Translations under genes and position numbers: made by a program
Shown here: piece by piece, positions 42,874 to 52,769 of the stretch
How positions within the stretch are numbered: position 1 is the first letter of the stretch
Layout: the number at the start of each line of letters is the position of its first letter
Origin: Ktedonobacterales bacterium
Lineage (GTDB): Bacteria; Chloroflexota; Ktedonobacteria; Ktedonobacterales; Ktedonobacteraceae
NCBI GenBank assembly: GCA_027451525.1
Contig: DAIDJF010000014.1
Coordinates: 1-64,000, forward strand
Length of the DNA stretch: 64,000 bases
Direction: 5' to 3'
Notes under the pieces: model-generated
What the model saw: only the letters and a program-made list of their open reading frames with translations
Databases searched by the model: none
What the model was told of the DNA's origin: nothing

Positions 42874-43314
42874 CTAGCTGACGCGCTCGTATCCCTCGTG
42901 GGTGATTTCCAACTCCTCAATGGCAACAGCGTTCTCTGAAGCGTTAGCATTGGGGCCGCTGATACGGCTGGGCCAGGCATTGACAAAGTTCCATTTAGCA
43001 AGGGCTGTGCCATCAGTATTGTACATGGTAATCGTACCATTTTTACGTGCTGAGTCCACGTTTCCCTGCTCAACCAGCTTACGCCATTTCCACATGTCCA
43101 TCGAGTCGGTAATCCCACGTTTCAGCGTAATATTGTTCCATTTCAGACGCCCGGGGACTTTCTTAATCACAAATTCGCCCTTCTCGCCGCTTGCCTTGTA
43201 CTCGACAACCTCGTTTTCGCTGCCCAAGCCGGAACATTCCTGAAAGGCGCCCGCGATCTGGCCCTGAAATTCCAGGCTAAACCATGCGCCAATTAACGGA
43301 TTCTTTTGAGGCAT
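42874..43314 (-). CDS. Inner tube protein, first copy (gp19/Afp1-5 family)
   Basis: This 146-residue protein has a gp19-like tube fold: WFSLEFQGQIAGAFQECSGLGSENEV at the N-terminus, NNITLKRGITDSMDMWKWRKL in the middle and AIEELEITHEGYERV at the end. It follows the sheath gene after 61 bases, and AAAGGAG precedes the ATG. It is likely the main tube subunit, stacked as hexameric rings inside the sheath. Confidence 0.95.
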   Translation of the reverse strand: MPQKNPLIGAWFSLEFQGQIAGAFQECSGLGSENEVVEYKASGEKGEFVIKKVPGRLKWNNITLKRGITDSMDMWKWRKLVEQGNVDSARKNGTITMYNTDGTALAKWNFVNAWPSRISGPNANASENAVAIEELEITHEGYERVS

Positions 43315-43375
43315 TGCAAACTCCTTTTTCTCTCTTCGCTATATCTCTGCCTTATTGTGTGCAGGAGTAGCATGA

Positions 43376-44965
43376 CTATGCGCCGCCGCCAGACCACTGG
43401 CTCAGGCGGAAGACAACAAACTCAGCGGGTTTGACAGGGGCAATGCCGATATCAATAAACAATTGCCCACGATCACGCACATCGGGCGGATTCAACTCGG
43501 CATCGCATTTGACGAAAAATGCCTCCTCCGGCGTGCGCCCAAAGAGCATGCCATCGCGCCAGACGCCCGTGAGGAATGCCCCCACATCGCGCCGCACACG
43601 CGCCCAGAGGTCCTCATCGTTTGGCTCGAAAACAACCCACTGCGTCCCTTGCTCGATTGATTTTTCAATATAGTTGAAGAGACGACGGACATTGACATAA
43701 CGCCAGGCGGGATCACTGCTCAGCGTGCGCGCTCCCCAGACACGCAAACCGCGTCCAGTAAACGAGCGGATGCAGTTCACGCCAATAGGATTGAGAGTGT
43801 CCTGTTCACCTTTAGTAATCGGTAGCACGGCCTCAAGCGCGCCACGGATTACCTCGTTCGCGGGAGCTTTATGCACGCCGCGCTCGTTATCATTGCGCGC
43901 GTAGATGCCAGCCATATGACCCGAAGGCGGAATTGCCAGCGTGCGCCCGTTCGACTCGATCTTCACCCACGGATAGTACAGCGCGGCATATTTGGAGTCA
44001 TAGCCAGCCTCTTGCTCACGCCAGCGTTTCACATCCTGCGCGTTGAGGTCAGGTAGTGGGTCGAGAATCGCCATTCGATCACCCATGCGCTCACAATGGG
44101 CAATCATCGCCAATTGCACGGCTTTGACACCGTTGCGATCAATCACACCTGCCTGATAGGCTGCCATCAGGTCGGGGCAACTGACCATAGTGACATCTTC
44201 AGCGACTTCCAGACCCTCAAAACCACTGCGATCAGAGACATTGCCCATAAAGTGCTGCGACTGCACCTGCGGCAGGCGCGTCATGGCAGGAGCTTTGATC
44301 AAATAGCTGCCTGTTTCAGGCACACGCTCTGCCAGTGTACCGCCGCTCTTCGCCTCAACCAAAGAGACTAGTTGACTGGCCTGATTGACCACAGTGACAA
44401 CATTGCGCGCATTGGCCCTGGTGCTGAAGGTGACGTTTTCATAGATTTCCTCTGTGTCACCCATACGCACACGCAAGGTAAATAGTTCTTGCTCGTTTGG
44501 CTGCTCCGTTCCAGCCTCTTCGCCTTCAGCGGACTGTACCAGTTTACCCGGTGGCAAAATATCCACCTGGATATCCTGATTCATAACCCCTTTCGGATGC
44601 ACGAACAGCGAAGGAACGGCCTTCGAGCTACGGCTCGATAGTTGCAAAGGCGTCACTTTCTCATCTTTGCCCGGCGCGCCCAACACACGCGTGACATAGC
44701 AGCGACCGCCGCCGTTGAGGAAATAGCCATAGACAGCATGCGAGAGGTAGGCACCAGCAACATGCGGGTTACGCACCCCGCCCTCTTCCAGACTTCCAAA
44801 GGTATTCACATATTGCGTCCAGTTCGTGACAAGTACGGGACGATTGGCTGGGCCAGCAGGGGCAAAGCCAACAAACGCAGCGGTAGCTGTGCCGACGCCC
44901 TCAATTGGACGTGGCCCCTTGTCTACTTCCTGGATATATACACCAGGTGATAGATATTCAGGCAT
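43376..44965 (-). CDS. Contractile tail sheath protein (Cis2/Afp2-4 type)
   Basis: This 529-residue sheath subunit opens with MPEYLSPGVYIQEVDKGPRPIEGVGTATAAFVG, the universal start of the family, and ends VNVRRLFNYIEKSIEQGTQWVVFEPNDEDLWARVRRDVGAFLTGVWRDGMLFGRTPEEAFFVKCDAELNPPDVRDRGQL. This conserved end forms the inter-subunit handshake. AAAGGAG precedes the ATG. Only one sheath gene is present, as opposed to three in the Afp and PVC clusters. Confidence 0.96.
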   Translation of the reverse strand: MPEYLSPGVYIQEVDKGPRPIEGVGTATAAFVGFAPAGPANRPVLVTNWTQYVNTFGSLEEGGVRNPHVAGAYLSHAVYGYFLNGGGRCYVTRVLGAPGKDEKVTPLQLSSRSSKAVPSLFVHPKGVMNQDIQVDILPPGKLVQSAEGEEAGTEQPNEQELFTLRVRMGDTEEIYENVTFSTRANARNVVTVVNQASQLVSLVEAKSGGTLAERVPETGSYLIKAPAMTRLPQVQSQHFMGNVSDRSGFEGLEVAEDVTMVSCPDLMAAYQAGVIDRNGVKAVQLAMIAHCERMGDRMAILDPLPDLNAQDVKRWREQEAGYDSKYAALYYPWVKIESNGRTLAIPPSGHMAGIYARNDNERGVHKAPANEVIRGALEAVLPITKGEQDTLNPIGVNCIRSFTGRGLRVWGARTLSSDPAWRYVNVRRLFNYIEKSIEQGTQWVVFEPNDEDLWARVRRDVGAFLTGVWRDGMLFGRTPEEAFFVKCDAELNPPDVRDRGQLFIDIGIAPVKPAEFVVFRLSQWSGGGA

Positions 44966-44979
44966 TTAAAGAGTCTCCT

Positions 44980-45867
44980 TTAACTAATTGTCCTATCCGA
45001 CACAGTGTCGGACTCTAGAATGATGGTATAGAAGAGCTGATGAGAAAACTGACTGGTGGATTCGCCATGTAATGGCTCAGCAGGTATCTCGATCACAAAA
45101 AATTGTGGCGTACCACTGCCCCGCGTTATGCGCAGATGCAATGCACCAGGGACAATATCACGCAAAACAAATTGCCCCTCGCTGTTTGTCACATACGTCA
45201 TTGCCCGCCCATCAAGCGTTAGCGTTACACCTGCCAGCGGAACACCCTGCTTGTCCCGCACCACTCCTCCCACCTGATAGCGCGCCTCCTGCTCGCTGTT
45301 CTCACTATTGATCGCACGATAACGCGCGGTGCGCATCAAGACCAGCGGCGCATCGCTCAGTACATCCATTGCTACAGGGACGGTCACCGCATAGAAAAAA
45401 GAAGGGCGCGGCGACATAGCCAAACCACTCCACAAGCTAAGCGATCTTTGGATGTCATTATCGTGATAAAGGCGCCCCTGAGGAACAGGATCCAGGGAGC
45501 GCAGTTCCTCATCTAGCATTTCAGGCGGCAACTGTGCGTGGCGTACCAGCGTAGTTAGTGCGCGCCAGAGCAATTGATGCTCATCTTCAATATTGCTCAT
45601 AGGAGCGCAAATCATATAGTGCAGATCAAACAGGCGAAAAGCCAGACGATGCAGAGCACGACCATTGTTGCGTGTTGTTTCCATTCCGCTATGACGCAAT
45701 TCCAGATTTTCCTGCATATCATACAGATACAGGTAAATCGTTGGTTGTATTTGCCTTTCGGTGCGTTCGCGCGTTGGTGCATCAAACGAGATTTCGACCT
45801 CACGAGGCTCAATATTGCCGCGTTCATAAAGAAGACGCTGCAACGAGCGATTTATTGCAGGTAACAT
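44980..45867 (-). CDS. DUF4255 (Pvc16) protein fused to a carboxypeptidase-regulatory-like domain
   Basis: This 295-residue protein has an N-terminal DUF4255 domain (about 1-185, IYLYLYDMQENLELRHS and HYMICAPMSNIEDEHQLLWRAL), the family of tail-terminator/cap proteins of eCIS. A beta-sandwich of about 80 residues follows (VGGVVRDKQGVPLAGVTLTLDGRAMTYVTNSEGQFVLRDIVPGALHLRI), the typical shape of a CarboxypepD_reg domain. The added domain could decorate the cap or anchor the particle. It is the second of two DUF4255 genes in the operon. Confidence 0.9.
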   Translation of the reverse strand: MLPAINRSLQRLLYERGNIEPREVEISFDAPTRERTERQIQPTIYLYLYDMQENLELRHSGMETTRNNGRALHRLAFRLFDLHYMICAPMSNIEDEHQLLWRALTTLVRHAQLPPEMLDEELRSLDPVPQGRLYHDNDIQRSLSLWSGLAMSPRPSFFYAVTVPVAMDVLSDAPLVLMRTARYRAINSENSEQEARYQVGGVVRDKQGVPLAGVTLTLDGRAMTYVTNSEGQFVLRDIVPGALHLRITRGSGTPQFFVIEIPAEPLHGESTSQFSHQLFYTIILESDTVSDRTIS

Positions 45868-45943
45868 TGCATGAATCTTTCTGAAATCTTCTATTTACCG
45901 CTTTTCGTAGGTTTCTTTGCGCTATTTCAGCATCAATTATGGA

Positions 45944-48031
45944 TTAGAGCCACCCTCCGGCCTCCGTTTCAGTGAGTGGTTTTTCCAATTTGGCATACTC
46001 GGTCCCTGCCGCATGGAGCAGATGTTTCATCTGTAAGGGTTCGCCTGCCTCGGCGGCAAGAAAAGCCGCGTTGAGGGCGATATTGCGAATATTACCGCCA
46101 GCGATATTCAGGCGCGCCAGTTTTTGCATATCCAATCCAGAGGTTGGCAACGACGGCGGAAAGATTGCACGCCAGATTTCCAGGCGTTGCGCCATGTCAG
46201 GAAACGGAAACTGCACAATGAAGCGCAAACGACGCAGAAAAGCAGTATCCAGCGCGCTTCTCAGGTTTGTGGTCAGGATCGCCAACCCGCGATAGGCTTC
46301 CATACGCTGCAAAAGATAGCCGACCTCGATATTGGCATAGCGATCATGGCTATCCTTGACCTCGCTCCGCTTGCCGAACAGAGCATCAGCTTCATCAAAA
46401 AGCAGCACGGCGCCACCTTCCTCAGCCGCATCAAAGACACGACGCAGATTTTTCTCCGTCTCGCCAATATATTTGCTGACGACAGCCGAAAGATCTACCC
46501 GATAGAGGTCCAGATGTAAAGCATGAGCCAGTACCTCCGCCGCCAGCGTTTTGCCCGTACCGCTCGCTCCAGCGAAGAGTGCGCTGATGCCGAGGCCGTG
46601 AGAGCCACCACCTGGCTTGAAATTCCAGGTATCATAGACGGTCGTGCGCTGCCGTACCTGCGCAAGAATCTCCTGTAAAATATTGCGTTGCGCTTCTGGT
46701 AACACCAGATCATGCCAGGTTGCGCGTGCCTCAATACGTTGCGCCAATCCATCCAGGCGTGGACGTGCCCGCACGCGACACTCGTGCCACAAAAGCGACC
46801 CTATCTGCGTATGACCATCATCCAATGCTCGTATACTCGTCGAAACCTCACTGGCAACAGCCTCAATTACTGATGAGCTTAGGTTAAATTGAGCGGCTAA
46901 CAGATCAACCTGTCCATTTAGCATATAAGGCAATAAAGCACGTTGCCAGAGTGCGCGTTGTTCACTGCTATCAGGTCTGGCAACATCAAAGGTCAGAGTG
47001 GAACGCACTATCCCAGGAATGGCAAGACGTTGGCGACTCAAGACGAGCAGCGGACTGCGCAGATGTTGCAACAGGCGCATTACCACACTCATACGCACAC
47101 TATCAGTATTATCTAACTCAACGCAATCAAGTAACAAGGCACACCGCTGTAAAATTGCTTCGCGTTCCCATAGGCGCATCACGCGCATCAATTCTTCCGC
47201 AGCGACAGGCAATACGCTGACATCCATGAGCTTGACCTGCAACCCTAACACAGCACAGCCAGCAGCGGCAATCGCGTATTGGCCGCTCTGATCCTCACCG
47301 CATAATTGCAGTACAGGAAAAGGGGAAGTATAAGCGTTCCCGCGCTCATATAAAGAGGCGAAAGCATCAACACCATGCCTCCACGCAGCAACAAGCCGCT
47401 CTACGATCTTCTGTTGTGAAGGTACAAGCTCACTGCCAGTTGAGACGGGCAAAGGCGTGAGCAGGTGAGCAAGGCGCATCTCAGGGTGAGGCACACCAGT
47501 CAGATAATGCAATATATACTCGTCAATGCGCAGTGGACTCAAGGTCAAGACATTGCCAGTGCCAATCTCCAACAGATTCCAGCAACGCAAGGGAGCGGTC
47601 GGCGTCAGAGCATCCCAATGAGCGCGCTGTAGAGCAGCAAGAGCCAGACTGAATGTTGGCGCGCTAAACCCGAATGGGCCGTGATTGTGCGGCTCACTCT
47701 CAGCATGTTCCTGCGCACCAGACCTCAAAATCGTGCTACAGAGCATTGCAAACTTGCCATCAAGCTCTATGCCAGCACATAACAAGAGTACATCACGTTC
47801 AAAAGACGAGAGGTGAAAGGTCTCACACAGCGTTTCCAGATTGGCGGGTGCTGGCATAGCAGCGGCAACCGCTTGCAAATCTTGCTGCAATGCTTGTTGT
47901 CGCTCTGTTGTGATCGGTTTGCCGTGTGTACGCTCCAGGTATTGCTCTAGAGCATGTTTCACCAGTGCAAGCGATGCCACGAGATAGCGTTGATTGGCCT
48001 CTTCCCATTGCTGGATTACTGTCCCATTCAT
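45944..48031 (-). CDS. AAA+ ATPase of the eCIS (Cis15/Afp15 type)
   Basis: This 695-residue protein has a degenerate N-terminal half and a C-terminal AAA module: Walker A GASGTGKT (488-495), Walker [15 protein letters not shown], and sensor region [33 protein letters not shown] proteins of this group are conserved in eCIS, and are held to remodel or assemble the particle. It starts four bases before the end of the preceding DUF4255 gene (ATGA overlap). It is cytoplasmic, with no signal or membrane segment. Confidence 0.94.
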   Translation of the reverse strand: MNGTVIQQWEEANQRYLVASLALVKHALEQYLERTHGKPITTERQQALQQDLQAVAAAMPAPANLETLCETFHLSSFERDVLLLCAGIELDGKFAMLCSTILRSGAQEHAESEPHNHGPFGFSAPTFSLALAALQRAHWDALTPTAPLRCWNLLEIGTGNVLTLSPLRIDEYILHYLTGVPHPEMRLAHLLTPLPVSTGSELVPSQQKIVERLVAAWRHGVDAFASLYERGNAYTSPFPVLQLCGEDQSGQYAIAAAGCAVLGLQVKLMDVSVLPVAAEELMRVMRLWEREAILQRCALLLDCVELDNTDSVRMSVVMRLLQHLRSPLLVLSRQRLAIPGIVRSTLTFDVARPDSSEQRALWQRALLPYMLNGQVDLLAAQFNLSSSVIEAVASEVSTSIRALDDGHTQIGSLLWHECRVRARPRLDGLAQRIEARATWHDLVLPEAQRNILQEILAQVRQRTTVYDTWNFKPGGGSHGLGISALFAGASGTGKTLAAEVLAHALHLDLYRVDLSAVVSKYIGETEKNLRRVFDAAEEGGAVLLFDEADALFGKRSEVKDSHDRYANIEVGYLLQRMEAYRGLAILTTNLRSALDTAFLRRLRFIVQFPFPDMAQRLEIWRAIFPPSLPTSGLDMQKLARLNIAGGNIRNIALNAAFLAAEAGEPLQMKHLLHAAGTEYAKLEKPLTETEAGGWL

Positions 48032-48690
48032 CGCATCGCCGCCTGCTCGCTATTTTGCTGTGGCTCACGCTCGTTGTGATCGCCAATAAAGACCACCGAT
48101 ATGCGATAGGCCATGGAAAGTCGTGCATGTGCCTGTAACGCATTCCATAACTTTGTCATCTCTTCCATATTCAGGAATTCAGGGATGATTTTCAATGCCT
48201 GCACCTGATCCGTGGTGATAGATGTCGCCAATGCTTCTACTACCGGATGCCGTTCTCTCCCAGCACCCGTGTTTGTTGATGCGATAGAGGCCAATGTTGC
48301 CTGGAACATCTCTTGTGTCAAGACGCTTTTTTCATGAAATAAGCGCATGGCGCATCCCAATAATGCCTCAGCTTGCAGTTCACGTTCACTATAAGCCGTG
48401 AGAAGATAATGCAAATCAAGAGTCAGCGGTGCCGGTGACGCATGTGTAGAATGCATGTTCGCTGCGGTAGTCCCCGTAAAATAGCGTCCACTGTTCGGCG
48501 TTATATGATAGAGATACAGATTAAGCTGCGTCTTTTCGGCGACACTGACCGCGATACGATCAGGAGCAAGGGCAGTAACAGTCACATCACCAATAGGAGC
48601 GTGGGCAAATTGCTGTACAAGCTCATTTTCTAATAAATTTTTCAAAATTGCGGTAACTGCGGCAATTATCCATAGGCTACTGCTACTCAT
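48028..48690 (-). CDS. DUF4255 (Pvc16/Afp16) protein, first gene of the eCIS operon
   Basis: This 220-residue protein carries the DUF4255 marks NLYLYHITPNSGRYFTG and LTLDLHYLLTAYSERELQAEALLGCAMRLFHE, with a C-terminal part rich in MAYRISVVFIGDH. Members cap the end of the sheath/tube. There is hardly a ribosome site before the ATG, and a TAGAAT hexamer lies about 15 bases upstream, so the transcript may be nearly leaderless. It is probably the first gene of the 16-gene operon. Confidence 0.9.
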   Translation of the reverse strand: MSSSSLWIIAAVTAILKNLLENELVQQFAHAPIGDVTVTALAPDRIAVSVAEKTQLNLYLYHITPNSGRYFTGTTAANMHSTHASPAPLTLDLHYLLTAYSERELQAEALLGCAMRLFHEKSVLTQEMFQATLASIASTNTGAGRERHPVVEALATSITTDQVQALKIIPEFLNMEEMTKLWNALQAHARLSMAYRISVVFIGDHNEREPQQNSEQAAMR

Positions 48691-48705
48691 ATGCTTTATT
48701 TTCGC

Positions 48706-48733
48706 ATTCTATGCTACATGGGCGGCGTAGTAA
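48706..48733 (-). promoter_or_regulatory. Weak candidate promoter of the eCIS operon
   Basis: On the minus strand a TTACTA-like -35 and a TAGAAT -10 are 16 bases apart, just before the first eCIS gene. The score by eye is poor, so a regulator or another sigma factor could be needed. Confidence 0.3.
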
Positions 48734-48793
48734 TTATTTTTCCCACTTGCTATTTAGACGAACAGAAGGGATTTTTTTCACACAAGAATTCAT

Positions 48794-50227
48794 CTATTTT
48801 GTCATCTCTGCACTAAGATTACCCAGTAAACGTTGTGCAGCCTCTTCGCCATCATGAATACAGGCAGGTACACCAATACCATGATACGCCGCCCCCGCGA
48901 GAGTCAGGCCAGAACAGGCAGTCAGCGCACGTTCAATCCGCTTCACGCGCTCCTGATGTCCGCTATCATACTGCGGGAAAGTACGCTCCCAGCGACTCAC
49001 GCGCACCTCTACGGGCTGTGAGCGCACACCGAGAGCCTCCTCCAGTTCGCTGTGAACGCGCTGCACCAGTGCCTCATCACTCAGTTGTAAGCCACGCTCA
49101 TCGCCAAGTCGTCCAACCGAACAACGGAAAATAACGAGATCTGAACGGCTCAAATGCGGCCACTTGCTAGTTGCCCAGGTACAGGCTGTGAGCAGACGCC
49201 CATCAACACGCGGAGCGAGAAAGCCAACGCCTTTAAGCGCGCCAGGAACAGCGGACGGCTTGTAGCCAAGTGTGACAACGATTGCCGAGGAGTAGGTAAT
49301 CGCGGCAAGCTCTTCCGCTACCGCTGGAGCGAAGGATTGCACGAGTTTTGCCGTTGTCCAGGCAGGCGTTGCTAGAATAACACCATTCGCGCAGAACACT
49401 GTCTGATCGCTACATACAAGCTGATAGCGTCCATCGGCAAGGCGTGTGAGATCTTCAACCTGCGTTCCCAGTCGCACAGTCACAGCTCGTTCCTCAAGAG
49501 CCTCTGCGAGACGCTGGATGAGCGCACCCAGTCCATCCGGCAGTGAATAGAAGGCGGGAGCATCAGGCACAGACGTTTTTGTCTGTTGAGGCTTTTTACG
49601 TTGCTGAGCGCGCAGGCTCAAGATCAAGCTACGTTGTTTTTTTGCGGCCTGCGCCAGATGTGGAGCGGTCGCGGCAAGGCTGAGATGATCGGCACGACCA
49701 GCAAAGATACCGCCGATCAATGGCTCAACGAGACGTTCAACGACTTCACGCCCCAGGCGTGTGCCAATCACCTGCTCCACTGTTGGGTCTGGTCCATAGG
49801 GTCGCGCAGGCAATACAAGGTCAAGCCCGGCACGCATAATGCCAGCGGGTGAGAGAATACCAGTACGCGCAATCGAAAATGGACTGGTGGGAATACCCAT
49901 CACCAGATCATCGGGCAGGCGGCGCAAACGTCTGTGTGTCCAGAACCATGTCTTGCTTTCAGCAGGGGCAATCAGGTCTTTCTCCAGACCAAGTTGGCGG
50001 CATAAAGCGACAGCCCAGGGCACACGGGCAAGAAAGGCATCGGGGCCAGCATCAACGGGCAGGCCCGCGAACATATCAGTGCGAATCTTCCCACCCAGGC
50101 GCGTGTCAGCTTCAAGCAACGTCACCCGCGGCTGTACACCATCTTTACCTTGCGTTAATCGATACGCCGCCGCCAAACCACTGATCCCTCCACCCACTAC
50201 AACAATATGGGGAGTCTCATGTATCAC
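48794..50227 (-). CDS. hemY: Protoporphyrinogen/coproporphyrinogen oxidase (HemY/CgoX type)
   Basis: This 477-residue FAD enzyme oxidises the porphyrinogen ring in haem synthesis. The FAD-binding start HIVVVGGGISGLAAAYRL and the ADTRLGGKIRTDMFAG stretch are the family signature; QVIGTRLGREVVERLVEPLIGGIFAGRADHLSLAATAPHL lies in the middle, and LTLAGAAYHGIGVPACIHDGEEAAQRLL closes the dinucleotide fold. In monoderms this group often oxidises coproporphyrinogen III instead. The start is GTG. It follows the HAD phosphatase gene after 17 bases, so the two are probably co-transcribed from the promoter at 51057. No other haem gene is next to it. Confidence 0.93.
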   Translation of the reverse strand: MIHETPHIVVVGGGISGLAAAYRLTQGKDGVQPRVTLLEADTRLGGKIRTDMFAGLPVDAGPDAFLARVPWAVALCRQLGLEKDLIAPAESKTWFWTHRRLRRLPDDLVMGIPTSPFSIARTGILSPAGIMRAGLDLVLPARPYGPDPTVEQVIGTRLGREVVERLVEPLIGGIFAGRADHLSLAATAPHLAQAAKKQRSLILSLRAQQRKKPQQTKTSVPDAPAFYSLPDGLGALIQRLAEALEERAVTVRLGTQVEDLTRLADGRYQLVCSDQTVFCANGVILATPAWTTAKLVQSFAPAVAEELAAITYSSAIVVTLGYKPSAVPGALKGVGFLAPRVDGRLLTACTWATSKWPHLSRSDLVIFRCSVGRLGDERGLQLSDEALVQRVHSELEEALGVRSQPVEVRVSRWERTFPQYDSGHQERVKRIERALTACSGLTLAGAAYHGIGVPACIHDGEEAAQRLLGNLSAEMTK

Positions 50228-50244
50228 TTGCTTGTATACGCCTC

Positions 50245-51009
50245 TCAGATTTCAATATGCGCGATGGATTCACGAATCCATGTCGGGCGATAAGGGAAAC
50301 GATTGACCTGCTCACGCTCGGTCACGCCCGTCAAAACGAGAATAGTGCGCAGACCGCTTTCAGTGCCCGCGATAATGTCGGTATCCATACGATCACCAAT
50401 CATCACAGAGTCCTCGGAATGAGCGTTGAGCGTGCGCAGAGCGGTACGCATCATCAGCGGGTTTGGTTTGCCGACGAAATAGGGTTTGATACCCGTCGCC
50501 GCGCTAATCAGGGCCGCAACAGCACCAGTTGCAGGCACAATACCGCCCTCACCGGGTCCCATTACATCGGGATTGGTTGCGATGAAACGCGCACCAGCAT
50601 TGATAAAACGAATAGCGCGTGTGATGCGCTGAAAACTATACGTTGTAGTCTCACCAATCACCACATACTCAGGATCTTGATCGGTGAGCACATACTCGAT
50701 ATCGTGCAGTGCCGTCGTCAGCCCAGACTCACCGATGGCATAGGCTCTTCCATGTTGCTGCTGCGAGTGCAGAAATTGCGCGGTTGCCAGCGCGGAGGTG
50801 AAAATCTCTTCCGGGCTTACTTCCAGGCCCATGTAGTGCAGGCGCATCTGCAAATCGCGTGGCGTATACTCCGAATTATTGGTAACAATCAGAAAAGGGA
50901 CGCCTTGCAAGCGCAATTTTTGGATAAACTCGGCGGCTCCTGGGATAAGCGTAGTTCCGCGCAGGATCACGCCATCCATATCCATCAGATAATTTTTGAT
51001 GCCTTCCAT
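50245..51009 (-). CDS. HAD-IIA phosphatase (NagD/4-nitrophenylphosphatase type)
   Basis: This 254-residue phosphatase has motif [10 protein letters not shown] with the catalytic Asp pair, motif [13 protein letters not shown], a C2-type cap in the middle, motif III Lys in GKPNPLMM, and motif [22 protein letters not shown]. Known relatives remove phosphate from small sugars, glycolate or glycerol phosphates, often as metabolite repair. GGAAAG precedes the ATG. It leads a two-gene unit with the porphyrinogen oxidase gene. Confidence 0.93.
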   Translation of the reverse strand: MEGIKNYLMDMDGVILRGTTLIPGAAEFIQKLRLQGVPFLIVTNNSEYTPRDLQMRLHYMGLEVSPEEIFTSALATAQFLHSQQQHGRAYAIGESGLTTALHDIEYVLTDQDPEYVVIGETTTYSFQRITRAIRFINAGARFIATNPDVMGPGEGGIVPATGAVAALISAATGIKPYFVGKPNPLMMRTALRTLNAHSEDSVMIGDRMDTDIIAGTESGLRTILVLTGVTEREQVNRFPYRPTWIRESIAHIEI

Positions 51010-51056
51010 TATATCTTTCCATCCATGATGATGATATTCTCACGTGTATCACTTGC

Positions 51057-51086
51057 ACTGTAGCACATGCGCGCTCGTCATGTCAA
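51057..51086 (-). promoter_or_regulatory. Promoter of the HAD phosphatase-hemY unit
   Basis: On the minus strand TTGACA (51086-51081) and TACAGT (51062-51057) are separated by 18 bases, about 50 bases before the ATG. Confidence 0.6.
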
Positions 51087-51238
51087 TTACCGGTTCCTTG
51101 CCATTCTGAGCATATCTCCAGCAATCTCTACAACGGTCTATAGCCATGTTTCCTTCTATACTTGTGAAAACAGTGCCAGCATGTTATAACCAAGTGTATA
51201 TTCAATTGAGCATCATAACCGCGAATGGAACAGTATCC

Positions 51239-51820
51239 TTACTCGCCTCGTCTGCGCAAACGAATAAATCTCGCCCTGAGCAGCATATCAAGTGCCTGAT
51301 CTACTACTGTCGGTGAAAGCGATAAACAAGCCCGTATCTCGGCGATAGTTCTTACGCCGTTAATCTGGGCAATAACCGTGCGCATCAAGATGCGATCTTT
51401 CCGTGACCAGTTAGCAAAGAGGTCTACATTGATCTGCACAACGAAATAGGGAACTAACGTATCCCTTGCTACGACACCTGACGGAGTTGGCGGAGTTTTC
51501 AATGGCGCGGTCACAGCTTGACGTGGGGCTGTTGGCAACGGTTGTGTGACCGCTGCCGGTCGTGGTAGTTCATACTGTAATGTCACATCCCAAGTTTCAA
51601 GCGTATAAAGATGTGGTAAGAGTGCGGATGCATCCAATGGTTGCCCATTACCACCGACCAAGACACAATGCGCTATCTTCCCTTGCATTATATATACCAA
51701 ACAGAGGCTTGGCTCATGCGCCAAACCTACCCCTTTAGGAAGCTCACGCCGCAAAACCCCCGATTGTCCAGCAAGGGTCTCTAGCAACGTTTTTAAATTA
51801 AGATAATAAATTTTACCCAT
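51239..51820 (-). CDS. Hypothetical protein with C-terminal winged-helix-like region
   Basis: This 193-residue protein begins with a small alpha/beta part (MGKIYYLNLKTLLETLAGQSGV and LCLVYIMQGKIAHCVLVGGNG), then has a Pro/Thr/Ala-rich linker (about 100-125), then a helical end (LMRTVIAQINGVRTIAEIRACLSLSPTVVDQALDMLLRARFIRLRRRG) that looks like a winged helix. The first part recalls the DUF4388 or roadblock-like domains of gliding-motility and signalling proteins, which is only an impression. AGGAAA precedes the ATG. Single gene. Confidence 0.7.
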   Translation of the reverse strand: MGKIYYLNLKTLLETLAGQSGVLRRELPKGVGLAHEPSLCLVYIMQGKIAHCVLVGGNGQPLDASALLPHLYTLETWDVTLQYELPRPAAVTQPLPTAPRQAVTAPLKTPPTPSGVVARDTLVPYFVVQINVDLFANWSRKDRILMRTVIAQINGVRTIAEIRACLSLSPTVVDQALDMLLRARFIRLRRRGE

Positions 51821-51952
51821 CGTGTTTCCTAATCTTGCATATAGCGAGCATATAGTAACACGAATTTACTAAAAAAGGGCAAAACATAGCCATATGGTAG
51901 GGTATTTCATACACAAGAAAGCATTTTGCCAGCGAGAGAAACGGCCCCATGG

Positions 51953-52726
51953 TTACAACTGTTTTGGCTGCTCCTGTCCCTGCGCACGTGGTTGCCAAAG
52001 CGGATAAGGAATACCCGCAAGGCGGTTAATTACAAAAGCCTGGAGAGTAAGAAGCAAGACAGCAACCATCAGCAACAACAGTTGCCAAGGCTTTGTCAGG
52101 ATGCCGAGCGAGATAATGAGTGTTGTCGCGCCTGCTGGCGGATGTGGTGCTTTCAGCAACACCATCAAACCAGCGGTGAGGCCAAGTGAGAGCGCCGCCG
52201 CTAGCACACGAGGCCACGTGACACCCACGGCAAGGGCAGGTCCAGCTAATGTCAGGCCGGTCAGCATCAGACTGAAATAGCCCGCCAGAACGCCTATCCC
52301 GTGCCCAATGATGGTATTGCGCGGCGAGGCACTAGGAGCGGTTGGCGTATAGAAAAAGAGGAACGCGGTTGGACCAAGCGAGGGGAAGATAAATGGTGAT
52401 TTTGTGAGCAAAGCCAGCGCGGACATGATGCCGATGCTGATACAGCCATTGATCAAGCTAAACAAGGCCAGCACAGGCGTGCGCGCATGATGCTCAACTA
52501 ACCAGGACAGACGCATGCGCGTAAACAGACCACGGACAATATCGGACATCTCACCGCCAATTGGGTGTAGCTCGTCAATCACTCCGTAGGCACGGTGTGG
52601 ACGTGCAACATTGTCCAGTATTGACCCTGGATGCTCTTGATTTTGTTCTTCCTGTGACTTCGCACGCGCTGGCACAATAGAGGCTACCTCATCTCGTGTA
52701 TGCTTATCGTTATTCTGCTTTTCCAT
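51953..52726 (-). CDS. HPP-family membrane protein (putative nitrite/nitrate transporter)
   Basis: This 257-residue protein has a hydrophilic N-tail of about 85 residues and then four to five membrane helices with the name-giving APHPPAGATTLI motif, and SPFIFPSLGPTAFLFFYTP earlier. HPP proteins of cyanobacteria and chloroplasts are known to carry nitrite. The gene ends a run with a nitrate-reductase-like operon, so a role in bringing nitrate or nitrite to the enzyme or out of the cell is a fair inference. Confidence 0.87.
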   Translation of the reverse strand: MEKQNNDKHTRDEVASIVPARAKSQEEQNQEHPGSILDNVARPHRAYGVIDELHPIGGEMSDIVRGLFTRMRLSWLVEHHARTPVLALFSLINGCISIGIMSALALLTKSPFIFPSLGPTAFLFFYTPTAPSASPRNTIIGHGIGVLAGYFSLMLTGLTLAGPALAVGVTWPRVLAAALSLGLTAGLMVLLKAPHPPAGATTLIISLGILTKPWQLLLLMVAVLLLTLQAFVINRLAGIPYPLWQPRAQGQEQPKQL

Positions 52727-52769
52727 AATACGTTTCCTCTTATATACTATTAATGAGTTGATAGGATGA

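Noticed and set aside
33599-48690. Reading the contractile cluster as a type VI secretion system or as an intact prophage
   Set aside because: No TssJLM membrane complex or ClpV is seen, which argues against type VI. No terminase, capsid, portal or lysis gene is in the cluster, which argues against a phage. DUF4157, DUF4255 and the AAA protein fit an eCIS.
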